Shown here: positions 8,763 through 16,769 of the stretch, piece after piece
Position numbering within the stretch: position 1 is the first letter of the stretch
How the letters are laid out: every line of letters starts with the position of its first letter
Assembly: GCA_934270345.1 (NCBI GenBank)
Contig: CAKQPT010000029.1
Location: 1-26,733, forward strand
Direction: 5' to 3'
Origin: an uncultured Oribacterium sp.
GTDB taxonomy: Bacteria; Bacillota; Clostridia; Lachnospirales; Lachnospiraceae
Length of the DNA stretch: 26,733 bases
Notes under the pieces: model-generated
The model's input: only the letters and a program-made list of their open reading frames with translations
Told to the model about the DNA's origin: nothing
The model's database searches: none
Position numbers and translations under genes: made by a program

Positions 8763-9209
8763 TTATGCGCTGATCACAGAAACATGAAGAACCGCCGTGA
8801 CATCCTTATGAAGCTTGACGTTTACATTGTAACCGCCCAGATTCTTCATCGGCACATCGCAGGAAAGCTTCTTCTTATCGATCTCGATGCCGGCCTGCTT
8901 CTTCAGCGCCTCCTGTACTTCCTTCGTGGAAACAGAACCGAAGGTCCGTCCGTCCTTACTGGACTTGATCGGGATGGTGACCTTGACCGCCTCGATCTTC
9001 TCCTTCAGCTCCTGTGCCTCCTGAAGCTTCTCGGCTGCGATCTTCGCATCGTTCTGCTTCTGAAGCTTCAGTGTGTTCAGATTCTTATTATCTGCGAGGA
9101 CACCCGTCTTCGACGGAAGAATAAAGTTCCGTCCGTAGCCCTCGGATACCTCTACGATTTCACCCTTTTTACCCAGTGACTTTACATCCTTTAATAAAAT
9201 AACCTTCAT
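8763..9209 (-). CDS. rplI: 50S ribosomal protein L9 (bL9)
   Basis: The protein has 148 aa, full length. The N-terminal signature MKVILLKDVKSLGKKGEIVE and GYGRNFILP is diagnostic. A central alpha-helix rich in Lys, Glu and Gln leads to the C-terminal rRNA-binding domain. The start codon overlaps the gdpP stop by one base (TAATG), which indicates translational coupling. The gene order gdpP-rplI-dnaB is widely conserved in Firmicutes. Confidence 0.97.
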   Translation of the reverse strand: MKVILLKDVKSLGKKGEIVEVSEGYGRNFILPSKTGVLADNKNLNTLKLQKQNDAKIAAEKLQEAQELKEKIEAVKVTIPIKSSKDGRTFGSVSTKEVQEALKKQAGIEIDKKKLSCDVPMKNLGGYNVNVKLHKDVTAVLHVSVISA

Positions 9210-11245
9210 TATGAAGCCTCTCCTTCCTTAATCATCTCGTCGATGGCCTGCTTGATCGTGGCGATCGCCTCCGGCAAGCTGCCCTCGCGAAGCTGTGCCC
9301 CGGCGATCGTGCGATGTCCGCCGCCGCCGAGCTTTTCCATCAGTACCTGTACGTTCATCTCATCGATGGAGCGCGCAGATACATAGATGATGTCATTATA
9401 CAGTGTCAGTACGATGCTGGCCTTGATTCTGCGGATGTTCAGCAGCTCATTCGCCGCCTGTGCACACACGACCGTCGGACTCTCGAGTCCCTTCGGGTCG
9501 ATCGTACTGAAGGCGTACGCATCGCGATAGATCTCCGCACTGGAGATGGCCGCTGCCTTCGCCTGATAATCCTTGAAGTTCTCACGGAAGATCTTCCGGA
9601 TACGTGTAATATCCGCACCACAGCGGCGAAGATATGCTGCCGCCTCGAAGGTACGTACGCCGGTCTGCACCGTAAACTCCTGTGAATCGATGACGATACC
9701 GCCATACATCGCATCGGCCTCCGGTCCCTTGACCTTGATGCCGTCGGCGATGTACTGCATCATCTCGGCGATCATCTCGCAGGCACTCGAGGCATACGGC
9801 TCACAGTAGCTGAGCACCGCGCCCTGAATCGTCTCACTGCTCTGACGATGGTGATCGAAGACCACGATCGTCTTACATGCCCGGAGCAGTTCCGGTTCGT
9901 CGATGATGGATGGACGGTTACAGTCGACCACCACGAGTACGGTACTGTTATCCACCATCTGCAGCGCCTGTGCACCGGTGATGAACATATCCTCCGGATA
10001 GTCCGGGCTCTGCAGGAAGCGCTCCTTCAGCGGCAGAATCGGTGCCGTCACCGTATTTTCGACGATGTAGCAGCGCTTTCCGAGTTCCGTCACCATCCGA
10101 TATACACCGGCGGATGCACCGAGGCAGTCCACGTCGCTGTTCGCATGGCCCATGACGAGCACACGGTCCCGTGTCTCCAGGAGCTCCTGGAAGGCCTGTG
10201 CCTTCACACGCGCCTTGACACGGGTGGCCTTCTCCTGTGTCTGTGTCTTGCCGCCGAAGTAGGTCAGATTTTCATTTGACTTTACGACCGCCTGATCACC
10301 ACCACGACCGAGCGCCATATCGATGGAGGTATGTGCATACTCATAGTTCTTCTGATAGGAGTCCGCACCATAGCCGATACCGATACTCAGCGTGACGGCC
10401 ATTTCATTGCCAATGTTTACATTTTTCACCTCTTCGAGAATCGAGAATCGATCCTGAAGCATACGATTGAAATACTGTTCTTTCAGGATAAAGACATATT
10501 TATCCTTTTCCAGTTTATAGATCAGTCCGTTCACCGAAGAGATATAGTGGCTGATCTTTCGATCGATCAGCGCGGTCAGCAGTGAGCGTCGAACCTCCTC
10601 GATCTGTTCGCGGACCTCATCGTAGTTATCGATGTAGACGAGACCGATGACGATATGCTCCTGATCAAGCTTCGTCCGAAGCACGGTTTCCTCCGTTTCA
10701 TCCCGCAGGTAAACCGCGATGGTTTTCAGATCCGGCGCATACATCGATGGCGCACTGCCATCCTCTGTCGTCACCGGTGTCCGCATCAGATCGATGAGAT
10801 ATTTTCGATCCTGATAATCCGAGTGGATCTCCAGGATGACGTCATCCTCCTCCAGCATCTCCTTATGGATATTCGGAAACATCTGCAGGATATTCCGGGC
10901 ATCCGGACGATTCCCGGCGATTTCACGGAAGCTGCGGTTCGCCCACAGGACATTTCCACGCTCATCGACCATACAGTATGGCATCGGCATCTCATCGAAG
11001 ATGGTCGTATGCACCTCACTGGCGCCGATCGCGTAAGCCTGCAGTGCACCCTGCAGCTTCGACTGACGTGTAAAGTAAAGCAGCAACGCAAATGCAGTTG
11101 CGATGAGAATAAATGGCAGCAGGATCAATGCGCCACGCGGTTCCGTCAGCCAGAGAACGATATCGCCGAGCAGCAGGATGGCGATGATTGCAAGTGGCCA
11201 GGCCAGATATATATCGATGACACTTTGTGGTTTTTTCTTCATCAT
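9209..11245 (-). CDS. gdpP: Cyclic-di-AMP phosphodiesterase GdpP
   Basis: The protein has 678 aa. It has two N-terminal membrane segments (about residues 10-55), a PAS domain (FDEMPMPYCMVDERGNVLWA), a degenerate GGDEF domain, a DHH domain and a C-terminal DHHA1 domain. The DHH motifs are MGHANSDVDCLG, VVVDCNRPS and VFDHHRQS, and the DHHA1 signature is GGGGHRTIAGAQL. GdpP hydrolyses c-di-AMP to pApA and so affects potassium uptake, osmotic balance and cell-wall stress. Two adjacent ATG codons (11245 and 11242) lie behind GGGGAG, and either could be used. The gene has its own extended -10 promoter just after the rpsR terminator. Confidence 0.95.
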   Translation of the reverse strand: MMKKKPQSVIDIYLAWPLAIIAILLLGDIVLWLTEPRGALILLPFILIATAFALLLYFTRQSKLQGALQAYAIGASEVHTTIFDEMPMPYCMVDERGNVLWANRSFREIAGNRPDARNILQMFPNIHKEMLEEDDVILEIHSDYQDRKYLIDLMRTPVTTEDGSAPSMYAPDLKTIAVYLRDETEETVLRTKLDQEHIVIGLVYIDNYDEVREQIEEVRRSLLTALIDRKISHYISSVNGLIYKLEKDKYVFILKEQYFNRMLQDRFSILEEVKNVNIGNEMAVTLSIGIGYGADSYQKNYEYAHTSIDMALGRGGDQAVVKSNENLTYFGGKTQTQEKATRVKARVKAQAFQELLETRDRVLVMGHANSDVDCLGASAGVYRMVTELGKRCYIVENTVTAPILPLKERFLQSPDYPEDMFITGAQALQMVDNSTVLVVVDCNRPSIIDEPELLRACKTIVVFDHHRQSSETIQGAVLSYCEPYASSACEMIAEMMQYIADGIKVKGPEADAMYGGIVIDSQEFTVQTGVRTFEAAAYLRRCGADITRIRKIFRENFKDYQAKAAAISSAEIYRDAYAFSTIDPKGLESPTVVCAQAANELLNIRRIKASIVLTLYNDIIYVSARSIDEMNVQVLMEKLGGGGHRTIAGAQLREGSLPEAIATIKQAIDEMIKEGEAS

Positions 11246-11285
11246 AAGCTCTCCCCTGAAACGAAGGCATAGCAATTCGAATACG

Positions 11286-11294
11286 ATTATAGCA
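11286..11294 (-). promoter_or_regulatory. Extended -10 promoter of gdpP-rplI-dnaB
   Basis: The minus strand reads TGCTATAAT, a perfect extended -10. Seventeen bases upstream is only a T-rich stretch, which is the tail of the preceding terminator, so recognition would rely on the extended -10. Confidence 0.55.
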
Positions 11295-11308
11295 TAAACA
11301 GATATACG

Positions 11309-11340
11309 AAAAAAGCTGTACCGGAAAACTCCGGTACAGC
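11309..11340 (-). terminator. Rho-independent terminator of rpsF-ssb-rpsR
   Basis: GCTGTACCGGA (11315-11325) and TCCGGTACAGC (11330-11340) form a perfect 11-bp stem with a 4-nt loop. On the minus strand it is followed by six T's. It begins 27 bp after the rpsR stop. Confidence 0.93.
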
Positions 11341-11367
11341 CTCGTCTTCTTTTCAGTCAGGCTGAAA

Positions 11368-11631
11368 TTAATCTACCTGGTATGGAAGAAGTGCTACGTG
11401 TCTTGCTCTCTTAACTGCAAGAGTGATTGCTCTCTGGTGCTTAGCGCAGGTTCCAGTGATTCTTCTAGGAAGAATCTTACCTCTCTCAGAGATGTACTTT
11501 CTTAATGTAGCAACGTCCTTATAATCGATAGGCTTAGCCTTCTCGCTGCAGAATACGCAAACCTTACGTCTGCTGCGGAAGCCGCCGGCTCTTCTAGGTC
11601 TAGCTGGCTTATCTGACTTCTGAAATGCCAT
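11368..11631 (-). CDS. rpsR: 30S ribosomal protein S18 (bS18)
   Basis: The protein has 87 aa and is basic. The core [18 protein letters not shown] and RHVALLPYQ is diagnostic. It keeps the metal-type cysteines (VCVFC and TCAKH), so it is the zinc-ribbon (C+) form. The start at 11631 has AAGGAGG just upstream. S18 pairs with S6 on the small-subunit platform. Arg codons are mostly AGA and many codons end in T, unlike the C/G-ending codons of surrounding genes, which is typical of very highly expressed genes. Confidence 0.97.
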   Translation of the reverse strand: MAFQKSDKPARPRRAGGFRSRRKVCVFCSEKAKPIDYKDVATLRKYISERGKILPRRITGTCAKHQRAITLAVKRARHVALLPYQVD

Positions 11632-11674
11632 GGTTAATCCTCCTTGTAAAATGTCACAAGGGCATGTCCTCACC

Positions 11675-12160
11675 TTAGTTAAATGGGAGACCCTCGTCCT
11701 CTACCCCATCAGGTATATTCATAAAACCATCACCGATTGCAGCACTGCTCTGCTGGCCGCCATGGGACTGCTGTCCGTAACTGCGGTTTGCGGAATAATT
11801 TCCACCATTTCCAGCCGATGCGTTCTTGCTCTCTGCAAACTCCTGATTCTCTACGACGACATCCGTGGTATAGACCTTCTGGCCTTCCTTGTTCGTGTAG
11901 CTTCCGGTCTGGATTCTACCCTCAACCACGATCTTGGTGCCCTGGTGCAGGTACTTCTCAGCGAACTCTGCAGAACGACCGAATGCGACGCATCCGATAA
12001 AGTCTGCGGTCTGCTGATCCTGACCGGCGCCGTCCTGTGAGCGACGCATACGACGATCAACGGCAAGCGTATATCTTGCGATCGCCATCTGGTTCTCACC
12101 CTGTGCGTATCTGATATCCGGATCTCTGGTTAATCTACCCATGAGGATAACTTTGTTCAT
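11675..12160 (-). CDS. ssb: Single-stranded DNA-binding protein
   Basis: The protein has 161 aa. The OB-fold spans about residues 1-108 ([48 protein letters not shown]). It is followed by a Gly/Ser/Asn/Gln-rich linker and an acidic tip ending EDEGLPFN. Most SSB tips end in PF with Phe as the last residue. Here an Asn codon (AAC, 11678-11680) precedes the TAA stop. The gene sits between rpsF and rpsR in the standard order. It coats single-stranded DNA and recruits repair and replication proteins through the tip. Confidence 0.97.
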   Translation of the reverse strand: MNKVILMGRLTRDPDIRYAQGENQMAIARYTLAVDRRMRRSQDGAGQDQQTADFIGCVAFGRSAEFAEKYLHQGTKIVVEGRIQTGSYTNKEGQKVYTTDVVVENQEFAESKNASAGNGGNYSANRSYGQQSHGGQQSSAAIGDGFMNIPDGVEDEGLPFN

Positions 12161-12183
12161 TGTTTTTCTCGCTTTCCGCTTGC

Positions 12184-12528
12184 TTATTCTGCTTTCTCTT
12201 CTGCAGGAGCAGCTTCCTCAGCTACCGGTGCTTCAGTCTCAGCTTCTGGCTTAACAACAAGATATCTGATAACTGGTTCCATAATACGAAGCTGGCTCTC
12301 GAGCTCGTTCGGAGTCTCGGAATCACCTGTGAATGGAATGAAATAGTAGAAGCCTTCCTTCATATGCTGAATCTCATATGCAAGTCTCTTCTTGCCCCAC
12401 TCCTGGATGTTCTCTCCGACAGCGCCACCGAAACGAGTAACATACTCCTTAATCTTCTCGATTGCAGCTGCTCTTTCATCATCTTCGAGCTTCGCACTCA
12501 GAACAACACATAACTCATATTTGTTCAT
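12184..12528 (-). CDS. rpsF: 30S ribosomal protein S6 (bS6)
   Basis: The protein has 114 aa. The pattern MNKYELCVVLSAKLEDDE, then WGKKRLAYEIQHMKEGFYYF, is diagnostic of bS6. The C-terminus is an Ala/Glu/Pro-rich acidic tail of about 20 residues. AAAGGAGG lies upstream of the start. It is the first gene of rpsF-ssb-rpsR. In several Firmicutes the S6:S18 pair represses this mRNA by binding a leader structure. Confidence 0.97.
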   Translation of the reverse strand: MNKYELCVVLSAKLEDDERAAAIEKIKEYVTRFGGAVGENIQEWGKKRLAYEIQHMKEGFYYFIPFTGDSETPNELESQLRIMEPVIRYLVVKPEAETEAPVAEEAAPAEEKAE

Positions 12529-12556
12529 CTGCTTTTACCTCCTTTTGGTCTCTGGC

Positions 12557-12574
12557 TTCCGCTCCTGGGCGGAA
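12557..12574 (-). promoter_or_regulatory. Hairpin in the rpsF leader, possible S6:S18 control element
   Basis: TTCCGC/GCGGAA (12557-12562 and 12569-12574) forms a 6-bp stem with a 6-nt loop, in the untranslated leader about 30 nt before rpsF. Leaders of this operon often bind the S6:S18 complex through a stem that mimics 16S rRNA. Position fits, but I cannot confirm the conserved internal-loop CCG of that family. Confidence 0.35.
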
Positions 12575-12601
12575 ACAAGGAATTTAGTCATACGATATTG
12601 C

Positions 12602-12630
12602 ATCTTAACAGAAAACAAAGTTGTTTGCAA
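12602..12630 (-). promoter_or_regulatory. Promoter of rpsF-ssb-rpsR
   Basis: On the minus strand, TTGCAA (12625-12630), a 17-bp spacer and TAAGAT (12602-12607) with an upstream TG form a good extended -10 promoter. Transcription would start near 12595 and give a leader of about 67 nt. Confidence 0.7.
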
Positions 12631-12670
12631 GCTATTTTGATTGAAATCTGCAACTTATTTTTTTCGAGTT

Positions 12671-12724
12671 TTCCGTGCTGGTTTCTGCTGCTGCACGGAA
12701 TCCCCTCGATAGAATATTCTATCG
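12671..12724. repeat. Two inverted repeats between the DUF951 gene and the rpsF promoter
   Basis: One is TTCCGTGC/GCACGGAA (12671-12678 and 12693-12700). The other is a perfect 18-bp palindrome, CGATAGAATATTCTATCG (12707-12724). The palindrome is followed by CTTTTT on the plus strand, but no plus-strand gene precedes it. On the minus strand there is no T-run, so it is a poor terminator for the DUF951 gene in that direction. Function unknown. Confidence 0.5.
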
Positions 12725-12755
12725 CTTTTTACAGTGTCGTCTATCATCTGCCGGT

Positions 12756-12941
12756 TTATTCCGGCGTCCGGATGTGCCGGATCATCCCGTCCACCTTCGC
12801 CCTCGGAAGCATCAGAAGATGACCACAGCCCGCACAGCGAAGACGGATATCGGCCCCCGCACGGAGGACGATCCACTCGTCTGATCCGCAGGGGTGCTTT
12901 TTTTTCGCACTGATGATATCTCCGACATGGATTTCTGTCAT
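12756..12941 (-). CDS. DUF951 family protein
   Basis: The protein has 61 aa. The sequence VGDIISAKKKHPCGSDEWIV, followed by GADIRLRCAGCGHLLMLPR, matches the DUF951 family (YyzM-like in Bacillus). The family has three conserved Cys residues (HPCG and CAGCG), suggesting a small metal-binding fold. The start at 12941 has AGAGG about five bases upstream. DUF951 genes commonly sit next to the rpsF cluster, as here. Function is not established. Confidence 0.88.
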   Translation of the reverse strand: MTEIHVGDIISAKKKHPCGSDEWIVLRAGADIRLRCAGCGHLLMLPRAKVDGMIRHIRTPE

Positions 12942-13059
12942 ACACACCTCTTTCTATGCCACGTTCGACGGCTCGATCAAACAGTGTATCATCCGATCAT
13001 CGCTTACGCCCGTCGTGGAGCATCCTATCTCACGATACAATCGTTCTTTCTGCATACTT

Positions 13060-13740
13060 CTATACAGCTTCTGCGATATAGATCCGCTGCTGCCGAAGCC
13101 AGTGGATCGCCTGCGTCCGGTCGGCCTCCTCCGGGAGGCCACTGAACGAAAGGAAATCCGGCAGCGAGAGGATCCTCGCCATGATCACGGGATGCGTCGG
13201 AAGTCCGGTATCGGACGTTTCATCTGCCTCCGCCGCCATCGCCTGCTGCGCCTGCACACGACGTACATACTCATCGTTTTCTTCTATATATACATCATAT
13301 GCCTGCTGCACCGCCGTATAGTCCGTGGCCTTCGTGGTCTGAAAGTCACATACGGTATGGAAGTCGAAGGGCTGATAGATGGCTTCATCGACCGGGAGAA
13401 GGAAGCAGAACGGGATATGCTCCTCCTCCATCAGCCGGAAGCTGCGGCGAAGTAGTGCTGCCATACAGCCCTGATGACGTGCCTCCGGTACCGTCGCCAC
13501 CGCATAGATATAGTATACCCGGGCACGCGTACCTTTTTTTGTACGCATCACAAATGGATTCAGATGCGCCATCGCGACCAGCTGTCCATCCTTCCACATC
13601 GCAAGGATGATATTGTCGCTGCAGCGATCCTGGTAGTACCAGTCGAGAAAGCGTGCACTGTCCTCCGGAAATACCCGCTCGTACAGTGCGCGTGTCACGG
13701 CTTTTTCTTCGCATGTTCGTAGCACTCTGATCTCTGTCAT
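13060..13740 (-). CDS. GNAT-family N-acetyltransferase
   Basis: The protein has 226 aa. The fold begins MTEIRVLRTCEEKAVTRALY. The acetyl-CoA motif A is YYIYAVATVPEARHQGCMAA, with the Gln/Arg-x-x-Gly-x-Ala pattern around residues 85-95. The next strand, IPFCFLLPVDEAIYQPFDF, resembles the Eis-like branch of GNATs. The start at 13740 is preferred over a much longer frame to 14139, because that extension is low-complexity sequence overlapping the neighbouring gene. The substrate is unknown. It follows the DUF2156 gene by about 105 bp, so the two could be co-expressed. Confidence 0.85.
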   Translation of the reverse strand: MTEIRVLRTCEEKAVTRALYERVFPEDSARFLDWYYQDRCSDNIILAMWKDGQLVAMAHLNPFVMRTKKGTRARVYYIYAVATVPEARHQGCMAALLRRSFRLMEEEHIPFCFLLPVDEAIYQPFDFHTVCDFQTTKATDYTAVQQAYDVYIEENDEYVRRVQAQQAMAAEADETSDTGLPTHPVIMARILSLPDFLSFSGLPEEADRTQAIHWLRQQRIYIAEAV

Positions 13741-13846
13741 ACTATACCTGCTCTTTTCTGATGCTCTGCATCGCTGTCTCGTTCTGCTGTATCGATGTGC
13801 GCCCGTACACTGCACTGAGCAACACCGAAACCGTCGTCCCACGTAC

Positions 13847-14848
13847 TCATCCTTCAGATGCGGTGTTTTCGTACTGGTCGATCTCCGCCTCATACTGGTC
13901 GGTGATTTCTTCCTGCCAGCCGGTGAAATCCATCTGGAGAAGCATGTATTTCCGTGCATATCCGCACGGATTGTAGCTTTCCTTCGCGCGCCGCAGTCCT
14001 TCGAGTCCCAGATCGTCCTCCCGGTTAACGAGCGCAGCCTCCGGGAATTCATGGATGAGAAACTGCTGATTGATGATCTGATAGATGCCCGGAATGTCTG
14101 CATTGCCCTTCTCGACACTGATGCAGGCCATATTCTCACGAGGGTTTAAGGCCCCCATGGAAAAGGCCTCCAGCTTTCCATCGATGAAGATGCCACCGAT
14201 GTGGTAGTCCGGCAGAGAGAACGCCGACTGAAGCACCTGGTGAATACCCTTCACCTCATACTCGAGCGACAGACCGGCATTTTCCTCATCCCCGGAGCGT
14301 TTCGCATACCACTGATCGAGAAATGCCCAGATCGTCAGCTTATCTTCAGCATGAAGTGTACGATATTCCCAGCGTCCTTCATACTCCCGGCAGAACTTGT
14401 TCACGAGATTCTTTTTCTTGTGAAACTTCTTTCCCGGCAGCGTCCGGAGCTCCTCGCCATCATAGAGATAGTCCCGGAGATCGCTCTCCTCCTTTACGAG
14501 GAAGTGCGGATCCTCCTCGAGCTTCAGGAGCTTCACGCCCTCTTCATCGGCGAGATAGATCTTCAGCGGCTTCTTCAGCACCTCATTAAAGTACTGACGA
14601 AGGAGATCGAAGTAGTACGGCAGATCCGCCTCGCTGCAGTATGGCATCGCAGAGAAGTACTCATCCCCGTTTTTCATCCGTACGAGTACTGCCTTCTCAT
14701 CGACGATGGCTGTCTGCACATCATAGTACTCGCTCCATAAAAATGTATCCAGCACAGCGCTGTCACAGGTCTTATTCGGGCGCAGCGCGTAAAATGGAGC
14801 CATACGCGCAGCATCCTCCGGATTCGCCCTGTTAAAATGTATATCCAT
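13847..14848 (-). CDS. DUF2156 domain protein (LPG-synthase C-terminal-like acyltransferase fold)
   Basis: The protein has 333 aa. The pattern MAPFYALRPNKTCDSAVLDT followed by FLWSEYYD at the start, GKKFHKKKNLVNKF in the middle, and a late LVNREDDLGLEGLRRAKES is typical of the stand-alone DUF2156 family. That family shares a tandem GNAT fold with the catalytic part of aminoacyl-phosphatidylglycerol synthases. It has no membrane segments, so it is not the flippase-fused enzyme. The start at 14848 follows AGGAGG. The reaction is unknown, and an aminoacyl- or acyl-transfer role is inference. Confidence 0.87.
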   Translation of the reverse strand: MDIHFNRANPEDAARMAPFYALRPNKTCDSAVLDTFLWSEYYDVQTAIVDEKAVLVRMKNGDEYFSAMPYCSEADLPYYFDLLRQYFNEVLKKPLKIYLADEEGVKLLKLEEDPHFLVKEESDLRDYLYDGEELRTLPGKKFHKKKNLVNKFCREYEGRWEYRTLHAEDKLTIWAFLDQWYAKRSGDEENAGLSLEYEVKGIHQVLQSAFSLPDYHIGGIFIDGKLEAFSMGALNPRENMACISVEKGNADIPGIYQIINQQFLIHEFPEAALVNREDDLGLEGLRRAKESYNPCGYARKYMLLQMDFTGWQEEITDQYEAEIDQYENTASEG

Positions 14849-14920
14849 AAAACCTCCTGTTTTCACAGTAATCGCTTACAGTATATACATTCCCTGCCCG
14901 AAATGGAAACTTAACTTTTT

Positions 14921-16063
14921 CTAAAGCGAGCTCGGGGAGGCGATTGAGCTAGGGGAGGCGATCGTCACCATCGCGGCTTCCGCCATCACCTCCTCTGCAC
15001 AGATCTCCTCGTACAGCTGCGCACCCATCGCTGCCGCTTTCCCGCTGAGAAAGGACATCATCGGGCTGTCTTTTCGTTTCGTCTGCGGAAGTCCGCTTTC
15101 TTCCGACCGGCATGGTCCGCTCAGCACCGCCCCCGCACCGAGCTCTGTCAGCTTCCATCCGACGAAGGCATAGCGTTCTGCTTCTGCCCCGGCGGATGCC
15201 CGCCCGCTTCTGCTCCCGGATGAAGATTTTCCACCGAGCTCCGGCAGGGACAGATACGTGAGGTTCTCTGTCAGCGTCTGATACGATGTGCTCCCCGCCG
15301 ACGGCAGTGCCGCTTCCTCTGACGGGTCATGCAGTGCGTAGCGGATCTGATAGTAGAGATCCTGGTAGCGCAGTCGAAGCAGGCGCTCCATCATCTGTTC
15401 CCTTCGTTCGGGATGATCCAGGTGTACGGCATAGGCCCCGAGGTAGATATCATGAAGCAGAAACTCGTCCGGCAGCCCGCTGTAGATATACTGCTCTCCG
15501 AGTTCCTCTTCCTGCCTATAACACAGATAGATTTCCGGCGGATCCGGTACGATGAAGCGGATCGGCTGATAGTTCTTTTCGTCCTCGATTCGAAACTCCC
15601 GGTTATTGATGAAGATCGTCTCGAAGCTTCCGCTCGTGCTGTAATCCGTATACTCCTCCGAATCGATGCGGATACTCGAGCCCGCCCGCTGGATCTTCGT
15701 ATTCAGAAAGCCGTCATGCTGGCCGGACAGGCCGATGGCCTCCTCCATGGTTTCGAAAAAATCATGGTATTCCGCATGGGGATTCTCCGCGAAGTTAAGC
15801 TTGATTTCCGGGATACGGATCAACAGCTTATCCCGGGGGATGCCCGACGCAGCGCTGTCCCCCGCCGGTCGCAGACTCTTCACCTGAACATTTCCTGTGA
15901 TTTCCACTTCGACGGTATTGTCATCCTCATCCATATGGACGATGTAGGCACGGCTCTGTCCACCGGACATCGTATCGAAGCAGATGTCTGCCCGCGCACA
16001 GAAGCTGACGCTGAGTGACAGTGCAATCGACAGCAGCGGCAGCCGCAGCACTCTAGCTTCCAT
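14921..16063 (-). CDS. Secreted protein, last gene of the SipW/TasA-like operon
   Basis: The protein has 380 aa. It has a signal peptide (MEARVLRLPLLSIALSLSVS, cleavage probably near CARA) and no later membrane segment or sortase motif. I see no recognised domain. The middle (about residues 90-250) is mixed polar sequence with many Tyr, Glu and Asp. From about residue 275 it becomes Ser/Gly/Ala-rich, and it ends with two near copies of IASPSS. It overlaps the preceding gene by 11 bp, and GGAGG lies just before the ATG. It is the last gene before a 70-bp gap without a clear terminator. Its role at the cell surface is inferred from the operon only. Confidence 0.82.
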   Translation of the reverse strand: MEARVLRLPLLSIALSLSVSFCARADICFDTMSGGQSRAYIVHMDEDDNTVEVEITGNVQVKSLRPAGDSAASGIPRDKLLIRIPEIKLNFAENPHAEYHDFFETMEEAIGLSGQHDGFLNTKIQRAGSSIRIDSEEYTDYSTSGSFETIFINNREFRIEDEKNYQPIRFIVPDPPEIYLCYRQEEELGEQYIYSGLPDEFLLHDIYLGAYAVHLDHPERREQMMERLLRLRYQDLYYQIRYALHDPSEEAALPSAGSTSYQTLTENLTYLSLPELGGKSSSGSRSGRASAGAEAERYAFVGWKLTELGAGAVLSGPCRSEESGLPQTKRKDSPMMSFLSGKAAAMGAQLYEEICAEEVMAEAAMVTIASPSSIASPSSL

Positions 16064-16769
16064 GGCTCACCTCCCGGATCCTGAGTCCGCGCGCCGCCGG
16101 CAGACGGTAGTACACCACGGCATAATCCTCGCCCAGGATGCACTCCTGCCCCGCCACCGTCGCGATGCAGCGATAGCTGGTCGTTCCGAATCGGAGCGCC
16201 TCCGGCTGGAAGCAGTTCTGTGCCGCACTCGCCGTGCCGATATCCACATAGCCCGCCCCGTCGATGCTTTTCTGCCAGCGGTAGCTGCTGTATCCCCGTG
16301 GTTCGGTCAATGCTGTCTCATCGGCACCCGCCCGGTACAGGTAGCGTATCCCGCTGCCCGAATCCGTGAGCGTCAGCCCGCCGGCACTTCGTCCGGCCGG
16401 AAATCCGAAACGCCGGATGTACGCCTCCTGTGACATCCCTTTATCCTCCAGTATATGTTTCGTGATGCCCCGGTCATTCCAGAGCCCGTCGAGCTGGTAG
16501 CGATGATTCGCCGCATGATAGGAGAAGCTGATGGCCTGCACATCTCCTGTCGCCGGGATGAAGCACTCCTCGACCTCCATCGGAAGCACCTCTGCCGGCT
16601 GAAACGGTGCACCGACCTCCCCGACATCCTGCCAGAACAGCACATCCTGCTCCGCCGCCAGCGCGCGTAGCAGACTGCCCTCCAGCATCATCCATACGAT
16701 GAGGACAAGCAATGCCCGGAAGAAGCGTGCATTCGCTTTTCTCCGGTGACTGCATCTGCACCTGATCAT
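16053..16769 (-). CDS. Secreted protein with an Ig-like segment
   Basis: The protein has 238 aa. The N-terminus is basic (CRCSHRRKANARFF) and hydrophobic (LLVLIVWMMLEG), with probable cleavage after ALA near residue 38. Residues of about 155-225 (YSSYRWQKSIDGAGYVDIG, then SYRCIATVAG) read as a bacterial Ig-like domain with a Trp and a Cys. It starts at 16769 with a four-base ATGA overlap with the upstream gene, and GGAGG is inside that gene's end. Function unknown. A surface or matrix role is inferred from its neighbours. Confidence 0.82.
   Translation of the reverse strand: MIRCRCSHRRKANARFFRALLVLIVWMMLEGSLLRALAAEQDVLFWQDVGEVGAPFQPAEVLPMEVEECFIPATGDVQAISFSYHAANHRYQLDGLWNDRGITKHILEDKGMSQEAYIRRFGFPAGRSAGGLTLTDSGSGIRYLYRAGADETALTEPRGYSSYRWQKSIDGAGYVDIGTASAAQNCFQPEALRFGTTSYRCIATVAGQECILGEDYAVVYYRLPAARGLRIREVSHGS

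Noticed and set aside
13741..14139. A 133-residue N-terminal extension of the GNAT gene
   Set aside because: It is Arg/Ser-rich out-of-frame sequence of the DUF2156 gene. The GNAT fold starts at 13740.
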